Shown here: one piece after another, positions 1-7,943 of the stretch
How the letters are laid out: every line of letters begins with the position of its first letter
Position numbering within the stretch: position 1 is the first letter of the stretch
Source of the DNA: a bacterium UBP3_UBA6266
GTDB taxonomy: Bacteria > Auribacterota > UBA6266
Direction of reading: 5' to 3'
Assembly (NCBI GenBank): GCA_002440765.1
Contig: DJVC01000079.1
Location: 24,482 to 48,744 of the forward strand
DNA: 24,263 nucleotides
Program-made: the position numbers and the translations under genes
Notes under the pieces: generated by a model
Database searches by the model: none
What the model saw: only the letters and a program-made list of their open reading frames with translations
What the model was told of the DNA's origin: nothing

Positions 1-752
1 ATAAGGTTTTTGCCTGGCTCAGAAAAAAACTGATACCCGATGTCAGGTTGATGGATAAGTCATCCAGGACGGCTCTGCTGGCGGTTCAGGGGCCTGCCTC
101 CGAAAAAATACTTTTAAACGTTGGTTTTAACGTCAGCAACCTTGATTATTTTGAATTTATCCGGCAGATGTGCCGCGGCATAGAATGTGTTGTTGCAAGG
201 ACAGGATATACGGGGGAAGACGGCTTTGAAATATTTTTTCCGGTTGATTATGCATTCAGCCTCTGGGCCACACTGAATACTGCCGGAAAAAAATACGGTT
301 TGAAACCCGTTGGACTCGGGGCAAGAGATACTTTAAGGATAGAAGTCGGATACCCTCTTTATGGAAATGAGATAGATGAAAAGACAAACCCTGTTGAGGC
401 GGGTCTCTCGTGGGTTGTTGATATGGAAAAGGATTTTATCGGGAAAGAAGCGTTAAAATCATATGTAAACGGAATAACCGCGCGCAGACTTATAGGATTT
501 GAAACGATTGAAAAAGCGGTTCCCAGGTCCCACTATGATATTTTTTCCGGCGGCAATAAGATCGGGTATGTGACAAGCGGCACATTGTCTCCGGTCCTGA
601 ACAGGGGTATAGGATTAGGCTATGTTCCGGCTGAAATATCCCGGCCGGGTTCATCTGTCGATATATCTATAAGAGGGAAAATGGTAAGAGCCGAAATAGT
701 GAAAAAACCTTTTTACACCAAAGGTTCGATAAAGAGAGATAAGATCGGTTAA
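1..752 (+). CDS. gcvT: Glycine cleavage system T protein (aminomethyltransferase), 5' end missing
   Basis: GcvT takes the methylene group from the aminomethyl-lipoyl arm of GcvH, passes it to tetrahydrofolate and releases ammonia, in the cytoplasm. The reading frame is open to the left window edge (first whole codon at base 3), so about 249 C-terminal residues of a normally ~365-residue protein are present. Visible family signatures are the LLAVQGP segment, RTGYTGEDGFEI, and GLGARDTLRIEVGYPLYGNE followed by NPVEAGLSWVV and FIGKEAL. The C-terminal barrel signature GYVTSGTLSPVLNRGIGLGYV is also present. The TTG/ATG pair at 48-53 is not the true start, because the codons before it continue the family sequence. 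gcvH starts 31 bp downstream, which indicates an operon. Confidence 0.95.
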   Translation, partial: KVFAWLRKKLIPDVRLMDKSSRTALLAVQGPASEKILLNVGFNVSNLDYFEFIRQMCRGIECVVARTGYTGEDGFEIFFPVDYAFSLWATLNTAGKKYGLKPVGLGARDTLRIEVGYPLYGNEIDEKTNPVEAGLSWVVDMEKDFIGKEALKSYVNGITARRLIGFETIEKAVPRSHYDIFSGGNKIGYVTSGTLSPVLNRGIGLGYVPAEISRPGSSVDISIRGKMVRAEIVKKPFYTKGSIKRDKIG

Positions 753-783
753 TCGTGACTATTCAATAAAAAGGAGGGGCAAA

Positions 784-1167
784 GTGAGTATTCCGGGAGA
801 TTTGAAGTATACGGTTTCGCATGAATGGATAAGGGTTAAAGATAATATCGGAACGGTCGGCATTACTGATTACGCCCAGGATAAACTCGGAGATATTGTA
901 TTCATAGAATTACCGAAAGCGGGAGTGGAATTGGAAGCCAACAGCGACGTGGCCGTTATTGAGTCGGTGAAAACGGCGGCGGATGTCTATACTCCCCTAT
1001 CCGGCAAGATAGTAAAGGTTAACAGCCTGCTTGATAAAGACCCTTCTTTTATAAATTCCGACCCTTATAATAAGGGATGGATATTCGAAATTCAGATTAA
1101 AGATATGTCAGAACTTGAAAAACTGATGGATTCCTCGGTTTATCAAAATAAGATTTCAGAGGATTAA
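784..1167 (+). CDS. gcvH: Glycine cleavage system H protein (lipoyl carrier)
   Basis: GcvH is the small mobile carrier of the glycine cleavage complex; its lipoyl-lysine arm shuttles the aminomethyl group from the P protein to the T protein. The 127-residue length is typical. The family opening (YTVSHEWIRV, then GTVGITDYAQDKLGDIVFIELP) is intact. The lipoylation site is Lys63 in the context ESVKTAADVY. The start is GTG at 784, chosen because a strong AGGAGGGG ribosome-binding site ends about 6 bases upstream and the next residues match the family N-terminus. It sits 31 bp after gcvT and 6 bp before gcvPA, so the three are almost certainly cotranscribed. The lipoyl group is probably supplied by the enzyme at 4295-5086. 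Confidence 0.97.
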   Translation: MSIPGDLKYTVSHEWIRVKDNIGTVGITDYAQDKLGDIVFIELPKAGVELEANSDVAVIESVKTAADVYTPLSGKIVKVNSLLDKDPSFINSDPYNKGWIFEIQIKDMSELEKLMDSSVYQNKISED

Positions 1168-1173
1168 ACTTCT

Positions 1174-2499
1174 ATGGATTATACACCTCACGGACGGGAA
1201 GACATCCGGCAAATGTTTGAGTCCCTGAAAATATCTTCCGTGAAAGACTTATATTCAAATATACCTGAAAAAATCCGCATAAGGAGCTACGGGATTGCTG
1301 AAGGAATATCCGAGCCGGAGCTGAGAGGAGTCCTTGAAAAATTTGCGGGCATGAATTCTTCCGTCAAAAACTTAAAGTCATATATTGGCGGCGGGGCTTA
1401 TGAACATTTTATACCGGCCGTTATAGATGACATATGTTCCAAACCGGAATTTTACACCGCATATACGCCTTACCAGGCTGAGGCAAGTCAGGGGATTCTG
1501 CAGTCTATTTATGAGTACCAGAGCATGATATGTGAACTTACCGGAACGGATGTTTCGAATGCATCCCTTTATGACGGGGCGACCGCCGCCGCGGAAGCGG
1601 TGTTAATAAGCATCGATAAATATGATGAGGGCACAGTAGCCATATCATCCGCCGTAAATCCCATGTACCGGAAAGTAATAGAGACTTATCTGAAATCTTC
1701 GCACTGCAATATTGAAATTGTGGAACACACTGAAGGGATAACGGACGTCAGCCGGATTGAAAGACAGATATCCGGCAAATTAATTTCTTTCATATCCCAG
1801 TCGCCGAACTTCTTCGGCTGTGTCGAAGATGTGAAAGCCTTATCGGATTATGTCCACGATAAGAAAGCGTTATCAATTGTTATCGCGAATCCTTTATCTT
1901 TGGGTATCCTTGAAGCTCCCGGAAGAAACGGAGCGGATATTGTTGTCGGGGAAGGCCAGCCGCTGGGAATTCCGCTGTGTTTCGGCGGACCGTACCTGGG
2001 TTTTATGGGCGTGAAAAAGGAATTAATGAGAAGACTGCCCGGCAGGATAATCGGCAGGACGCTGGATAAAGACGGCAAAAAAGGCTTTGTTATGACACTG
2101 CAGGCGAGAGAGCAGCATATAAGAAGGGAAAAAGCCACATCCAATATATGTTCGAACCAGGCGTTAATGGCGCTGAGGGCCGCGGTTTATATGGTGTATA
2201 TGGGAAAAGAAGGGATGAAAGAAGTGGGGGCTCTTAATATATGTAACAGCCATTATCTTGCGGAGGGGGTTGAAAAAACGGGAAAAGCCGTTTTGAAGTT
2301 TAAAAAACCTTTTTTTAACGAATTTGTGATTGAGTTTAAAAAGGACGCGGAAGAAGTTTTTAAAATTTTTGAAAAAGAGAATATACTGCCCGGCGCGCAG
2401 GTTAAAGAAGCGGGCCGAAACAGCATTTTATGCTGTGTAACGGAAACAAAAAATAAAAACGATATGGATGAATATATTGAGATTGTAAGGAAATTATAA
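1174..2499 (+). CDS. gcvPA: Glycine dehydrogenase (decarboxylating) subunit 1
   Basis: This is the N-terminal half of the split P protein. In two-subunit P proteins this half pairs with subunit 2, which carries the PLP lysine, to decarboxylate glycine. At 441 residues it has the usual length of the free-standing subunit. Recognisable segments are the GGGAYEHFIPAVID loop, the PYQAEASQGILQSIYEYQSM helix, ELTGTDVSNASLYDGATAAAEA, and QAREQHIRREKATSNICSNQ. The ATG at 1174 is 6 bp after gcvH, with AGAGGA about 10 bases upstream inside the gcvH end. No PLP-lysine motif of the HK type is expected or seen here. Split P proteins are common in Gram-positives, thermophiles, archaea and candidate phyla, while most Proteobacteria have a fused one. 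Confidence 0.95.
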   Translation: MDYTPHGREDIRQMFESLKISSVKDLYSNIPEKIRIRSYGIAEGISEPELRGVLEKFAGMNSSVKNLKSYIGGGAYEHFIPAVIDDICSKPEFYTAYTPYQAEASQGILQSIYEYQSMICELTGTDVSNASLYDGATAAAEAVLISIDKYDEGTVAISSAVNPMYRKVIETYLKSSHCNIEIVEHTEGITDVSRIERQISGKLISFISQSPNFFGCVEDVKALSDYVHDKKALSIVIANPLSLGILEAPGRNGADIVVGEGQPLGIPLCFGGPYLGFMGVKKELMRRLPGRIIGRTLDKDGKKGFVMTLQAREQHIRREKATSNICSNQALMALRAAVYMVYMGKEGMKEVGALNICNSHYLAEGVEKTGKAVLKFKKPFFNEFVIEFKKDAEEVFKIFEKENILPGAQVKEAGRNSILCCVTETKNKNDMDEYIEIVRKL

Positions 2500-2569
2500 A
2501 GTGCGGTTTTTGCAGAAAGACGGGATATAAAACTGATTCGGGAAATGATTTTTTGAATTCAAAGTAGTT

Positions 2570-2591
2570 TCCCCTCCGGAATTTCAGGGGG
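2570..2591. repeat. Imperfect hairpin sharing its left arm with the 4102-4148 repeat
   Basis: In the 135-bp gap between gcvPA and gcvPB, the bases at 2570-2585 are identical over 16 nt to 4108-4123 (TCCCCTCCGGAATTTC). Here the right arm is only AGGGGG, so the hairpin stem is about 5 bp (CCCCT/AGGGG). The rest of the gap is AT-rich and holds no convincing promoter or ORF. It may be a degraded copy of the downstream element, or a weak processing or attenuation hairpin within the gcv operon. Its function is unknown. Confidence 0.4.
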
Positions 2592-2634
2592 ATTTTGGGT
2601 TTTACGCTTCTAATTTTATATTATTGGAACGGGT

Positions 2635-4098
2635 ATGAAAAATAATACAAGTTTGATTTTTGAGAAAAGCGTTAAGGGGCGAAAAGCGTTTTCGCTGCCC
2701 GGACCTGTTGCAAAAGGGAAGAAACCGGCCGATTATATTCCGGCCGGTTTCCTAAGGTCTTCGCTTGAATTTCCTGAGATATCCGAGCTTGATATCGTAA
2801 GGCATTACACCAATCTTGCGTCGAAGAATTTCAGTGTTGACGGCAATTTCTACCCCCTTGGATCCTGCACGATGAAATACAATCCCAAAATTAATGAGCG
2901 GATATGCGCTTATGAAGGATTTAAAGATGTACATCCTCTTTTCCCGTGTAAAAAGGTGCAGGGGTACATGTCTTTGCTGAAAGAGATGGAAAAATTACTT
3001 TGTATGATAACGGGTATGGATGAGTTTTGCCTGCATCCTTCGGCGGGCGCGCACGGCGAATTGCTCGGCCTTATGCTGATCAGGGCTTTCCACGACAAGC
3101 AGGGTAATAGGCGAAAAAAGATTATTGTGCCCGATTCTTCTCACGGCACCAATCCGTCCAGCGCCGCAATGGCGGGATACAGGATTGCTTCGATAAAATC
3201 AGACAGGGACGGGCAGATTGATTTAAACGAACTCAGGAACGCGCTTGATGATGAGGTTGCCGCTTTAATGATGACAAATCCGAACACTCTGGGCCTTTTT
3301 GAAGATAAAATACTTGAGATTGCAGGGATGGTCCATGAAAAAGGAGCTCTCCTGTATTATGACGGAGCTAATTTAAACCCGCTACTCGGCTTATGCCGTC
3401 CCGGTGATATGGGTTTTGATGTCGTACATCTTAATCTCCACAAAACTTTCTCAACGCCTCACGGCGGAGGCGGGCCGGGTTCGGGCCCTGTTGGGGTGAA
3501 AAAGAAACTGGAACCGTTTCTTCCGGTTCCTGTTATCAGGAGAGAGGGTGATATCCTGACGTTTGATTTCAACTGCCCTGACAGCATAGGCATGATTAAG
3601 GCTTTTTGGGGAAACACAGGTGTTATTCTGAAAGCTTTCGCTTATATAACGGCGCTGGGGGATGAAGGCTTGAAAAAAACGGGTGAGACCTCCGTGTTAA
3701 ACGCCAATTATCTGAGAAAAAAACTGGAAGAGCATTATAATATTCCTTTCAATAAAGCCTGTATGCATGAGTTTGTGATTTCCGTCAAAGACCTGGCCTC
3801 AAAAGGAGTCCATGCGATAGACATTGCGAAAGCTCTTATAGACAGGGGGATACACCCTCCGACGGTGTATTTTCCTTTGATAGTGGAAGAATCCATAATG
3901 GTTGAACCGACTGAAACCGAAAGCAAATCCACGCTTGATTCTTTTATCGATGAAATGGTTCAAATCCGGAAAGAGGCGGAACAGGATCCCGGGTCTTTGA
4001 AAAACGCGCCGGTCAATATGAGCGTGAAAAGGCTCGACGAATTCAAAGCTGCCAGGTTTCCCGATGTAAGATATAAAGCCGGGAAAAATAATATTTAA
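2635..4098 (+). CDS. gcvPB: Glycine dehydrogenase (decarboxylating) subunit 2
   Basis: This is the C-terminal, PLP-binding half of the split P protein. With subunit 1 it decarboxylates glycine and loads aminomethyl onto lipoyl-GcvH. The 487 residues match the family size. Key segments are FYPLGSCTMKYNPKINE (about residues 72-89), HPSAGAHGEL, PDSSHGTNPSSAAMAGY, and HLNLHKTFSTPHGGGGPGSG, in which Lys270 is the expected Schiff-base lysine. The C-terminal HPPTVYFPLIVEESIMVEPTE is also diagnostic. The ATG at 2635 starts directly before family-like sequence, but the ribosome-binding site is weak (GGAACGGG). The 135-bp gap to gcvPA is unusually wide for this pair, which normally abut, so a secondary promoter or RNA structure there is possible. 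Confidence 0.96.
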   Translation: MKNNTSLIFEKSVKGRKAFSLPGPVAKGKKPADYIPAGFLRSSLEFPEISELDIVRHYTNLASKNFSVDGNFYPLGSCTMKYNPKINERICAYEGFKDVHPLFPCKKVQGYMSLLKEMEKLLCMITGMDEFCLHPSAGAHGELLGLMLIRAFHDKQGNRRKKIIVPDSSHGTNPSSAAMAGYRIASIKSDRDGQIDLNELRNALDDEVAALMMTNPNTLGLFEDKILEIAGMVHEKGALLYYDGANLNPLLGLCRPGDMGFDVVHLNLHKTFSTPHGGGGPGSGPVGVKKKLEPFLPVPVIRREGDILTFDFNCPDSIGMIKAFWGNTGVILKAFAYITALGDEGLKKTGETSVLNANYLRKKLEEHYNIPFNKACMHEFVISVKDLASKGVHAIDIAKALIDRGIHPPTVYFPLIVEESIMVEPTETESKSTLDSFIDEMVQIRKEAEQDPGSLKNAPVNMSVKRLDEFKAARFPDVRYKAGKNNI

Positions 4099-4101
4099 AT
4101 C

Positions 4102-4148
4102 CGAATATCCCCTCCGGAATTTCTCAAAAATTCCGGAGGGGATATTCG
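4102..4148. repeat. Perfect 21-bp inverted repeat after gcvPB
   Basis: Arms at 4102-4122 and 4128-4148 are perfect reverse complements around a 5-nt loop (CTCAA). They start 4 bases after the gcvPB stop. On the + strand the stem is followed by an A-rich stretch, not a T-run, so it is not a textbook terminator in that direction; the - strand exit reads ATTTAAATATTATTTTT. The position suits transcript-end protection or termination, but the long exact arms and the half-copy at 2570 also suit a small dispersed palindromic repeat. The remainder of the gap to 4294 is AT-rich without a clear promoter. Confidence 0.75.
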
Positions 4149-4281
4149 AAAAGGAAAAAGAAAAACGCTTTTAAAAATTTTGTTATTTTGAATTCAGAAT
4201 TTATTTTGTACTTTGTATTTAAGATTCCGGATCCTGTCGGGAGGATTGCGACGTCACTGATTTAAGCGAGGAAGGACTCAA

Positions 4282-4302
4282 GTGAGATTGGATTATGAAT
4301 AA
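4282..4302 (+). promoter_or_regulatory. Possible leader mini-ORF overlapping the lipoyl enzyme start
   Basis: A strong GAGGAAGG ribosome-binding site (4269-4276) is 18 bases from the ATG of the lipoyl-transferase gene, too far for normal use, but 5 bases from a GTG at 4282. That GTG opens a six-codon frame (MRLDYE) whose TAA stop at 4300-4302 lies just inside the next gene. This could couple translation to the downstream start. It may equally be chance, with the GAGATTGG before the ATG serving as the true site. Confidence 0.2.
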
Positions 4303-5086
4303 AGGTGAAACCTGGCGACTGCTGGATGACGAGCCAAGAGATGCCGGAGAGAATATGGCGGTTGACGAAGCGCTGGCTTTATCGATGGCCGGAGGCGGGG
4401 CGCTTCCGGTTCTGAGGTTTTACAGGTGGTCGTCTCCCGCGTTGACCTACGGATATTTCCAGAATCCCGGACAGGAAATAGATATAAATTATTGCAAAAG
4501 TAATAATATAAGTTTTTCAAGAAGGATGACAGGCGGCGGTGTTGTGCTGCATTTCGGGGATTTGACATATTCCGTCATTACGGATATAGGTTTTTTCGGC
4601 GTGAGGAATGATGTTATGTCCACATATGAAATACTTCACCGTTCTGTGAAGAATGCATTGGGTTTTCTTGGTATAACTGCCGAATTATGCGTGTTAAACC
4701 CGGGCGGGACCGACAGGCGGCGCGGCTTCTGTTTTGCGAAACACTCCAGATATGACCTTTTGGTTAATGATATCAAAATAGCCGGGAGCGCGCAGAGAAG
4801 GCTGTCAAATATACTGGTGCATCAGGGATATATTATGTTATATGAGGCGCCGAAAGAAAGTGCTGAGATTTTAAAGGGCGGAAAGGATAACCGCTGCGCG
4901 TGCGGTATTGATATGCCGTCGGGGTTTCCGCCGAGGGAAAAGATAGCGTCCTCGATGGCAAGGTCTTTTGAAGATGAGTTTGATTTGAAATTTGAGCGCG
5001 GATATTTAAGCGCCGCGGAGCGGAAAGAAGCGGAACAGCTGAATTTTGATAAATATTCTTCGGACAAATGGAAGTACCTGCATTGA
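4295..5086 (+). CDS. Octanoyltransferase/lipoate-protein ligase family protein (LipM-like)
   Basis: This enzyme attaches an octanoyl or lipoyl group to the acceptor lysine of lipoyl domains such as GcvH. The 263 residues show the BPL/LplA/LipB fold signatures: NMAVDEAL near the N-terminus, RRMTGGGVVLH (residues 76-86), and DIKIAGSAQRR with the acyl-binding Lys161. Cys146 in GFCFAKHSRYDL aligns with the region where LipM octanoyltransferases carry their catalytic cysteine. That favours transfer from octanoyl-ACP over ATP-dependent lipoate ligation. There is no room for the C-terminal accessory domain of large LplA proteins. An in-frame TGA at 4283 rules out an earlier start. The position after gcvPB fits a role in maturing GcvH at 784. 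LipM versus ligase cannot be settled by eye. Confidence 0.85.
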   Translation: MNKGETWRLLDDEPRDAGENMAVDEALALSMAGGGALPVLRFYRWSSPALTYGYFQNPGQEIDINYCKSNNISFSRRMTGGGVVLHFGDLTYSVITDIGFFGVRNDVMSTYEILHRSVKNALGFLGITAELCVLNPGGTDRRRGFCFAKHSRYDLLVNDIKIAGSAQRRLSNILVHQGYIMLYEAPKESAEILKGGKDNRCACGIDMPSGFPPREKIASSMARSFEDEFDLKFERGYLSAAERKEAEQLNFDKYSSDKWKYLH

Positions 5087-5089
5087 TTT

Positions 5090-5118
5090 TTGTTTGGTAT
5101 ATTTATTAAAAATATTAT
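5090..5118 (+). promoter_or_regulatory. Candidate sigma70-type promoter for the TPR lipoprotein
   Basis: TTGTTT (5090-5095) and TATTAT (5113-5118) are separated by 17 bp, directly after the stop of the preceding gene and about 30 bases before the ATG at 5150. The -10 matches consensus at 5 of 6 positions, the -35 at only 3 of 6. The region is AT-rich, so chance matches are likely. Confidence 0.35.
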
Positions 5119-5149
5119 CATATATCATTGGGTTTTTGGGAGTGCCGTT

Positions 5150-7564
5150 ATGCCGGTTAACAAATATATTTTATCCGCGATTTTTTATGCGTTCCTTTTC
5201 GGCCTTGCCGGCTGTTCAAAATCCGGGCAAAAACCCGCCAGCCCGGGTAAGATAGAGCAAGCCTATAACTATTACCGGGAAAAGTCCAAAGAAAATCCCC
5301 GGACTGCTTCCTCAACAAAATACAAGTTAAAACTGGGGATTATATGCCTGAAAATGGGAGATTACAACAAAGCTGTTTCGGAGTTTATCTCTGTAATAGA
5401 TATAGACCCCGGCATAGCGGAAGCGCATTACAATCTTGCTTACGCGTATCAGATGCTCGGCAATGATGACAGTGCTATAACCGAATACAAGAATGCGATA
5501 ACCATAAGGCCCGATTACTCCGATGCGTATAATAATCTCGGCTTGCTTATGGTGGAAAAAGGGTATATTAAGGAAGGGATATATTATTTAAGAAAATCGC
5601 AGGAAAATGACAGCGGTTTTTCCCCGGCTTATTACAACCTTGGCGCCGTATATTTTACAAAGGTAAAGGATAACGATATGGCGCTTGATTATTTCGCGAG
5701 GTATCTGGAGATTAATCCTTCGGGCGAAAAGTCGGAGGATGCAATCAAATACGCGGAACTTTTAAAATCCAAAACAGGCGGAAGAAAAATTGATACGTCG
5801 GAATTATATTACAAAAGAGGGATTTCCGCGCTTGAGGTTGGGGATATAAAAGCCGCAGTTTCCGAATTTCAGAAGAGCATTAAAGATAACCCTCGGTACC
5901 CTGACCCTTACAGGGAATTGGGTTTGCTGTGTCAGGACAGTCTGCATGACAATGATAAAGCCCTGGCGTATTTTGAGCAGTATCTTGAAATGAATTATAA
6001 AAGTGGTGACGCCGCGGAAATCATGCGGCGGGTCAAACAGCTGAGAAAGAAGGAAAAAGAGCCGGAAATAACTCCCGAAAAAATCGAACCGAAAAAAGCG
6101 GGAGCGGCGGCGATTGAAAAGCATAGAAGCGTTAAATCAAAGGAGCAGAAACTCGCGGAAATCAGGAAAAAGGCTGTGGAATATTATAAATCGGGCGATT
6201 ATGATAAATCCGCCGAAGCGTACAAATCTGCATTGATGCTGGAACCGGATTCCGCCGAGTTGATTTCATCGCTGGGTGCTGTCTGCCTGAAGGCTGGCAA
6301 TTACGTGGAGGCGAAAGAATATTTTGTCCGGGCTTTGGAAATTAACCCGTCGGATAAAAACAGCATTGAGGGAATTATCGCCGCTGAGAGGCATTCCGGA
6401 AATCCGGAGGCCGCGGCGGCTTTGCTTTTGAAATCGGGCAGAAAGAATGAGGCGGCGGAGATATACAGGGAAATAGGTTTGATTTTCGCGCAGGAAAAGA
6501 AATATACCGAAGCTATAAGTAATTTTGAAAAAGCCGGGGAGCTTAATCCCGGATTGAATTTGAAGCAGGAGAAAAATGATGCCGCGCGCCGGAATGCGAA
6601 AATAAGGCTTGCTTCGGGAGATATAAAAGGCGCGGAAAAAATGCTGGAATACCTTAAAGGCAATGGCGGCGACGGGGAAAACATCCATATATTGAACGGG
6701 GAAATACTTTTGGCGGAGAAAGATTTTGCCGGAGCGGCCGCCGAATTTGAAAAAGCTTACTCTCTTTCCAAAAAACCGGAATTAAAGAAATTAACAGCGG
6801 GGACTCTCGCGTCAAGATGCAGGCAATTAATAAATAAAGGTGAGCTGCCTCAGGCGGAAGAAATGGCCGGCAAAATAATAGAATACGACCCTTCTCTTTC
6901 CGGAATAATTTATGAGCTGGCCGAAGCATACCGGACCAGAGGCAAAGATACAGAATCCGCTTATAAGTACTTTAAACTGTATGCCGATAAATTTCCTTCT
7001 GCCGTGCATTCACGCGAAGCAAAAGCGTTTGTGGCGGATTATGAAAAAGCGAAAGAAGAAAAAGATTCATACAGAAAAAATATGCTGACTGTTGATGAAA
7101 GCGCCACGCGGCATTACAATCTTGCCGTGACCTGTACGAAACAGGCAAATTATGACCGAGCCATCGAAGAGTATAAAAAAGCGATTCAAATAGATCCCAC
7201 TTTTACCGTGGCGCATTATAATCTCGCCATACTTTACCGCAGGAAAAATAATCTGCCTCTCGCGGTGGATTCTTATAAAAATGCCATAAAATCCGATCCG
7301 AGGTTTGAAAAAGCGTATGTGAATATGGGATTTATTTTAAAAGAGGCGGGCGAGTATGACACAGCAATCAGTTACTTCAAAAAAGCTCTGACACTGGACC
7401 CGGAAAATCCGGTTGTCCATCTGGGGCTGGCGCAGATATATGATCTAAAAAAATATAATAATGACCTGGCGCTGTATCATTATGAGAAATATCTCGGGCT
7501 TGAGCCGGACGGAAAATATTCGGCGGATGTCACGGCCCGGATAAAAGTTTTAAAAACGCAGTAA
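5150..7564 (+). CDS. Large TPR-repeat lipoprotein
   Basis: This is an 804-residue exported lipoprotein. The signal peptide has a lysine at position 5, a hydrophobic stretch and the lipobox LAGC, with lipidation expected at Cys22. The ATG at 5150 is preferred over ATG 5090 because it has a GGGAG site about 8 bases upstream and gives a normal lipoprotein signal. The rest is tetratricopeptide repeats in blocks: about residues 40-210, 220-300, 345-480 and 640-804. Examples are AEAHYNLAYAYQMLGNDDSA and RHYNLAVTCTKQANYDRAIE. A charged, lysine-rich linker (about 305-345) and a less regular helical region (about 480-640) join them. Three blocks end in a related NDxAL-YF/HY-YLE motif. TPR lipoproteins usually serve as periplasmic or outer-membrane assembly scaffolds, and some assist secretins (PilF/PilW type). 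The partner here is unknown. Confidence 0.85.
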   Translation: MPVNKYILSAIFYAFLFGLAGCSKSGQKPASPGKIEQAYNYYREKSKENPRTASSTKYKLKLGIICLKMGDYNKAVSEFISVIDIDPGIAEAHYNLAYAYQMLGNDDSAITEYKNAITIRPDYSDAYNNLGLLMVEKGYIKEGIYYLRKSQENDSGFSPAYYNLGAVYFTKVKDNDMALDYFARYLEINPSGEKSEDAIKYAELLKSKTGGRKIDTSELYYKRGISALEVGDIKAAVSEFQKSIKDNPRYPDPYRELGLLCQDSLHDNDKALAYFEQYLEMNYKSGDAAEIMRRVKQLRKKEKEPEITPEKIEPKKAGAAAIEKHRSVKSKEQKLAEIRKKAVEYYKSGDYDKSAEAYKSALMLEPDSAELISSLGAVCLKAGNYVEAKEYFVRALEINPSDKNSIEGIIAAERHSGNPEAAAALLLKSGRKNEAAEIYREIGLIFAQEKKYTEAISNFEKAGELNPGLNLKQEKNDAARRNAKIRLASGDIKGAEKMLEYLKGNGGDGENIHILNGEILLAEKDFAGAAAEFEKAYSLSKKPELKKLTAGTLASRCRQLINKGELPQAEEMAGKIIEYDPSLSGIIYELAEAYRTRGKDTESAYKYFKLYADKFPSAVHSREAKAFVADYEKAKEEKDSYRKNMLTVDESATRHYNLAVTCTKQANYDRAIEEYKKAIQIDPTFTVAHYNLAILYRRKNNLPLAVDSYKNAIKSDPRFEKAYVNMGFILKEAGEYDTAISYFKKALTLDPENPVVHLGLAQIYDLKKYNNDLALYHYEKYLGLEPDGKYSADVTARIKVLKTQ

Positions 7565-7576
7565 ACATAATATAAT
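7548..7576 (+). promoter_or_regulatory. Candidate promoter for the small lipoprotein
   Basis: A perfect TATAAT at 7571-7576 has TTTTAA (7548-7553; 3 of 6 matches) 17 bp upstream, overlapping the end of the TPR lipoprotein gene. Expected transcription would start near 7583, about 35 bases before the ATG at 7618. The sequence is AT-rich, so this is tentative. Confidence 0.3.
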
Positions 7577-7617
7577 ATATTTATCCGGCAAATAATGTAA
7601 ATAGAGGAGTTGTCCGT

Positions 7618-7806
7618 ATGGAGAGAAAATTGTATTTATTGTGCGCGTTTTTGTCTGTTGTGGCTGTTTTCGGATGCGCGACTGTGGAAGGAGACCTTGA
7701 TAATCCTGTTAAAACGGTGACCGACGCTGCGGCAAAGGGTGTGTCGCTTAAAGGCGAGATGCAGCAGCAGGACAGGGATTCCGTAAATCCTATGGGTGTA
7801 GAATAA
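7618..7806 (+). CDS. Small lipoprotein, function unknown
   Basis: The gene encodes 62 residues. The N-terminus MERKLYLLCAFLSVVAVFGC is a short lipoprotein signal peptide with lipobox VFGC; Cys20 would be lipidated, leaving a mature peptide of about 43 residues. A GAGGAG ribosome-binding site lies about 8 bases before the ATG, and a strong terminator follows the stop, so this is a real gene despite its size. The mature part is polar and has no recognised domain; it contains a QQQDRD run near the C-terminus. It follows the TPR lipoprotein by 53 bp and could be its partner or an independent envelope protein. I do not recognise a family. Confidence 0.75.
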   Translation: MERKLYLLCAFLSVVAVFGCATVEGDLDNPVKTVTDAAAKGVSLKGEMQQQDRDSVNPMGVE

Positions 7807-7821
7807 TTTCTTACAGCGCTT

Positions 7822-7870
7822 AAAACCCGCGATATTCTTTTTATGAATGTTGCGGGTTTTTTTATTTTTT
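7822..7870 (+). terminator. Rho-independent terminator
   Basis: AAAACCCGC (7822-7830) pairs with GCGGGTTTT (7852-7860). The stem can extend inward by another seven pairs including two wobbles, and a T-rich tract follows (7857-7870). It sits 15 bases after the small lipoprotein stop and separates that unit from the promoter at 7901. Confidence 0.9.
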
Positions 7871-7900
7871 TACGGGTATCCCGGTACGGTATTCAATTAC

Positions 7901-7928
7901 TTGACAAAAGTGCTTTTTTTGATATAAT
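7901..7928 (+). promoter_or_regulatory. Strong sigma70-type promoter of the secretin operon
   Basis: TTGACA (7901-7906) and TATAAT (7923-7928) both match consensus exactly, with a 16-bp spacer, just after the terminator at 7822-7870. Transcription should start near 7935, giving a leader of about 108 bases before the MerR-like gene at 8043. Confidence 0.85.
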
Positions 7929-7943
7929 TGCACTATATTAACA

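Noticed and set aside
48..53. TTG/ATG at 48-53 as the gcvT start
   Set aside because: The frame is open to the window edge and the upstream codons continue a GcvT-like sequence; the remaining protein would also lack the N-terminal third.
2500..2634. Glycine riboswitch between gcvPA and gcvPB
   Set aside because: The gap is too short for a tandem aptamer, and I see no paired glycine-aptamer helices; only a short hairpin is present.
5804..7009. Minus-strand open frames of 60-140 codons inside the TPR lipoprotein gene
   Set aside because: They are shadows of the TPR coding frame, with Phe/Leu/Arg-rich sequence and no recognisable domains.
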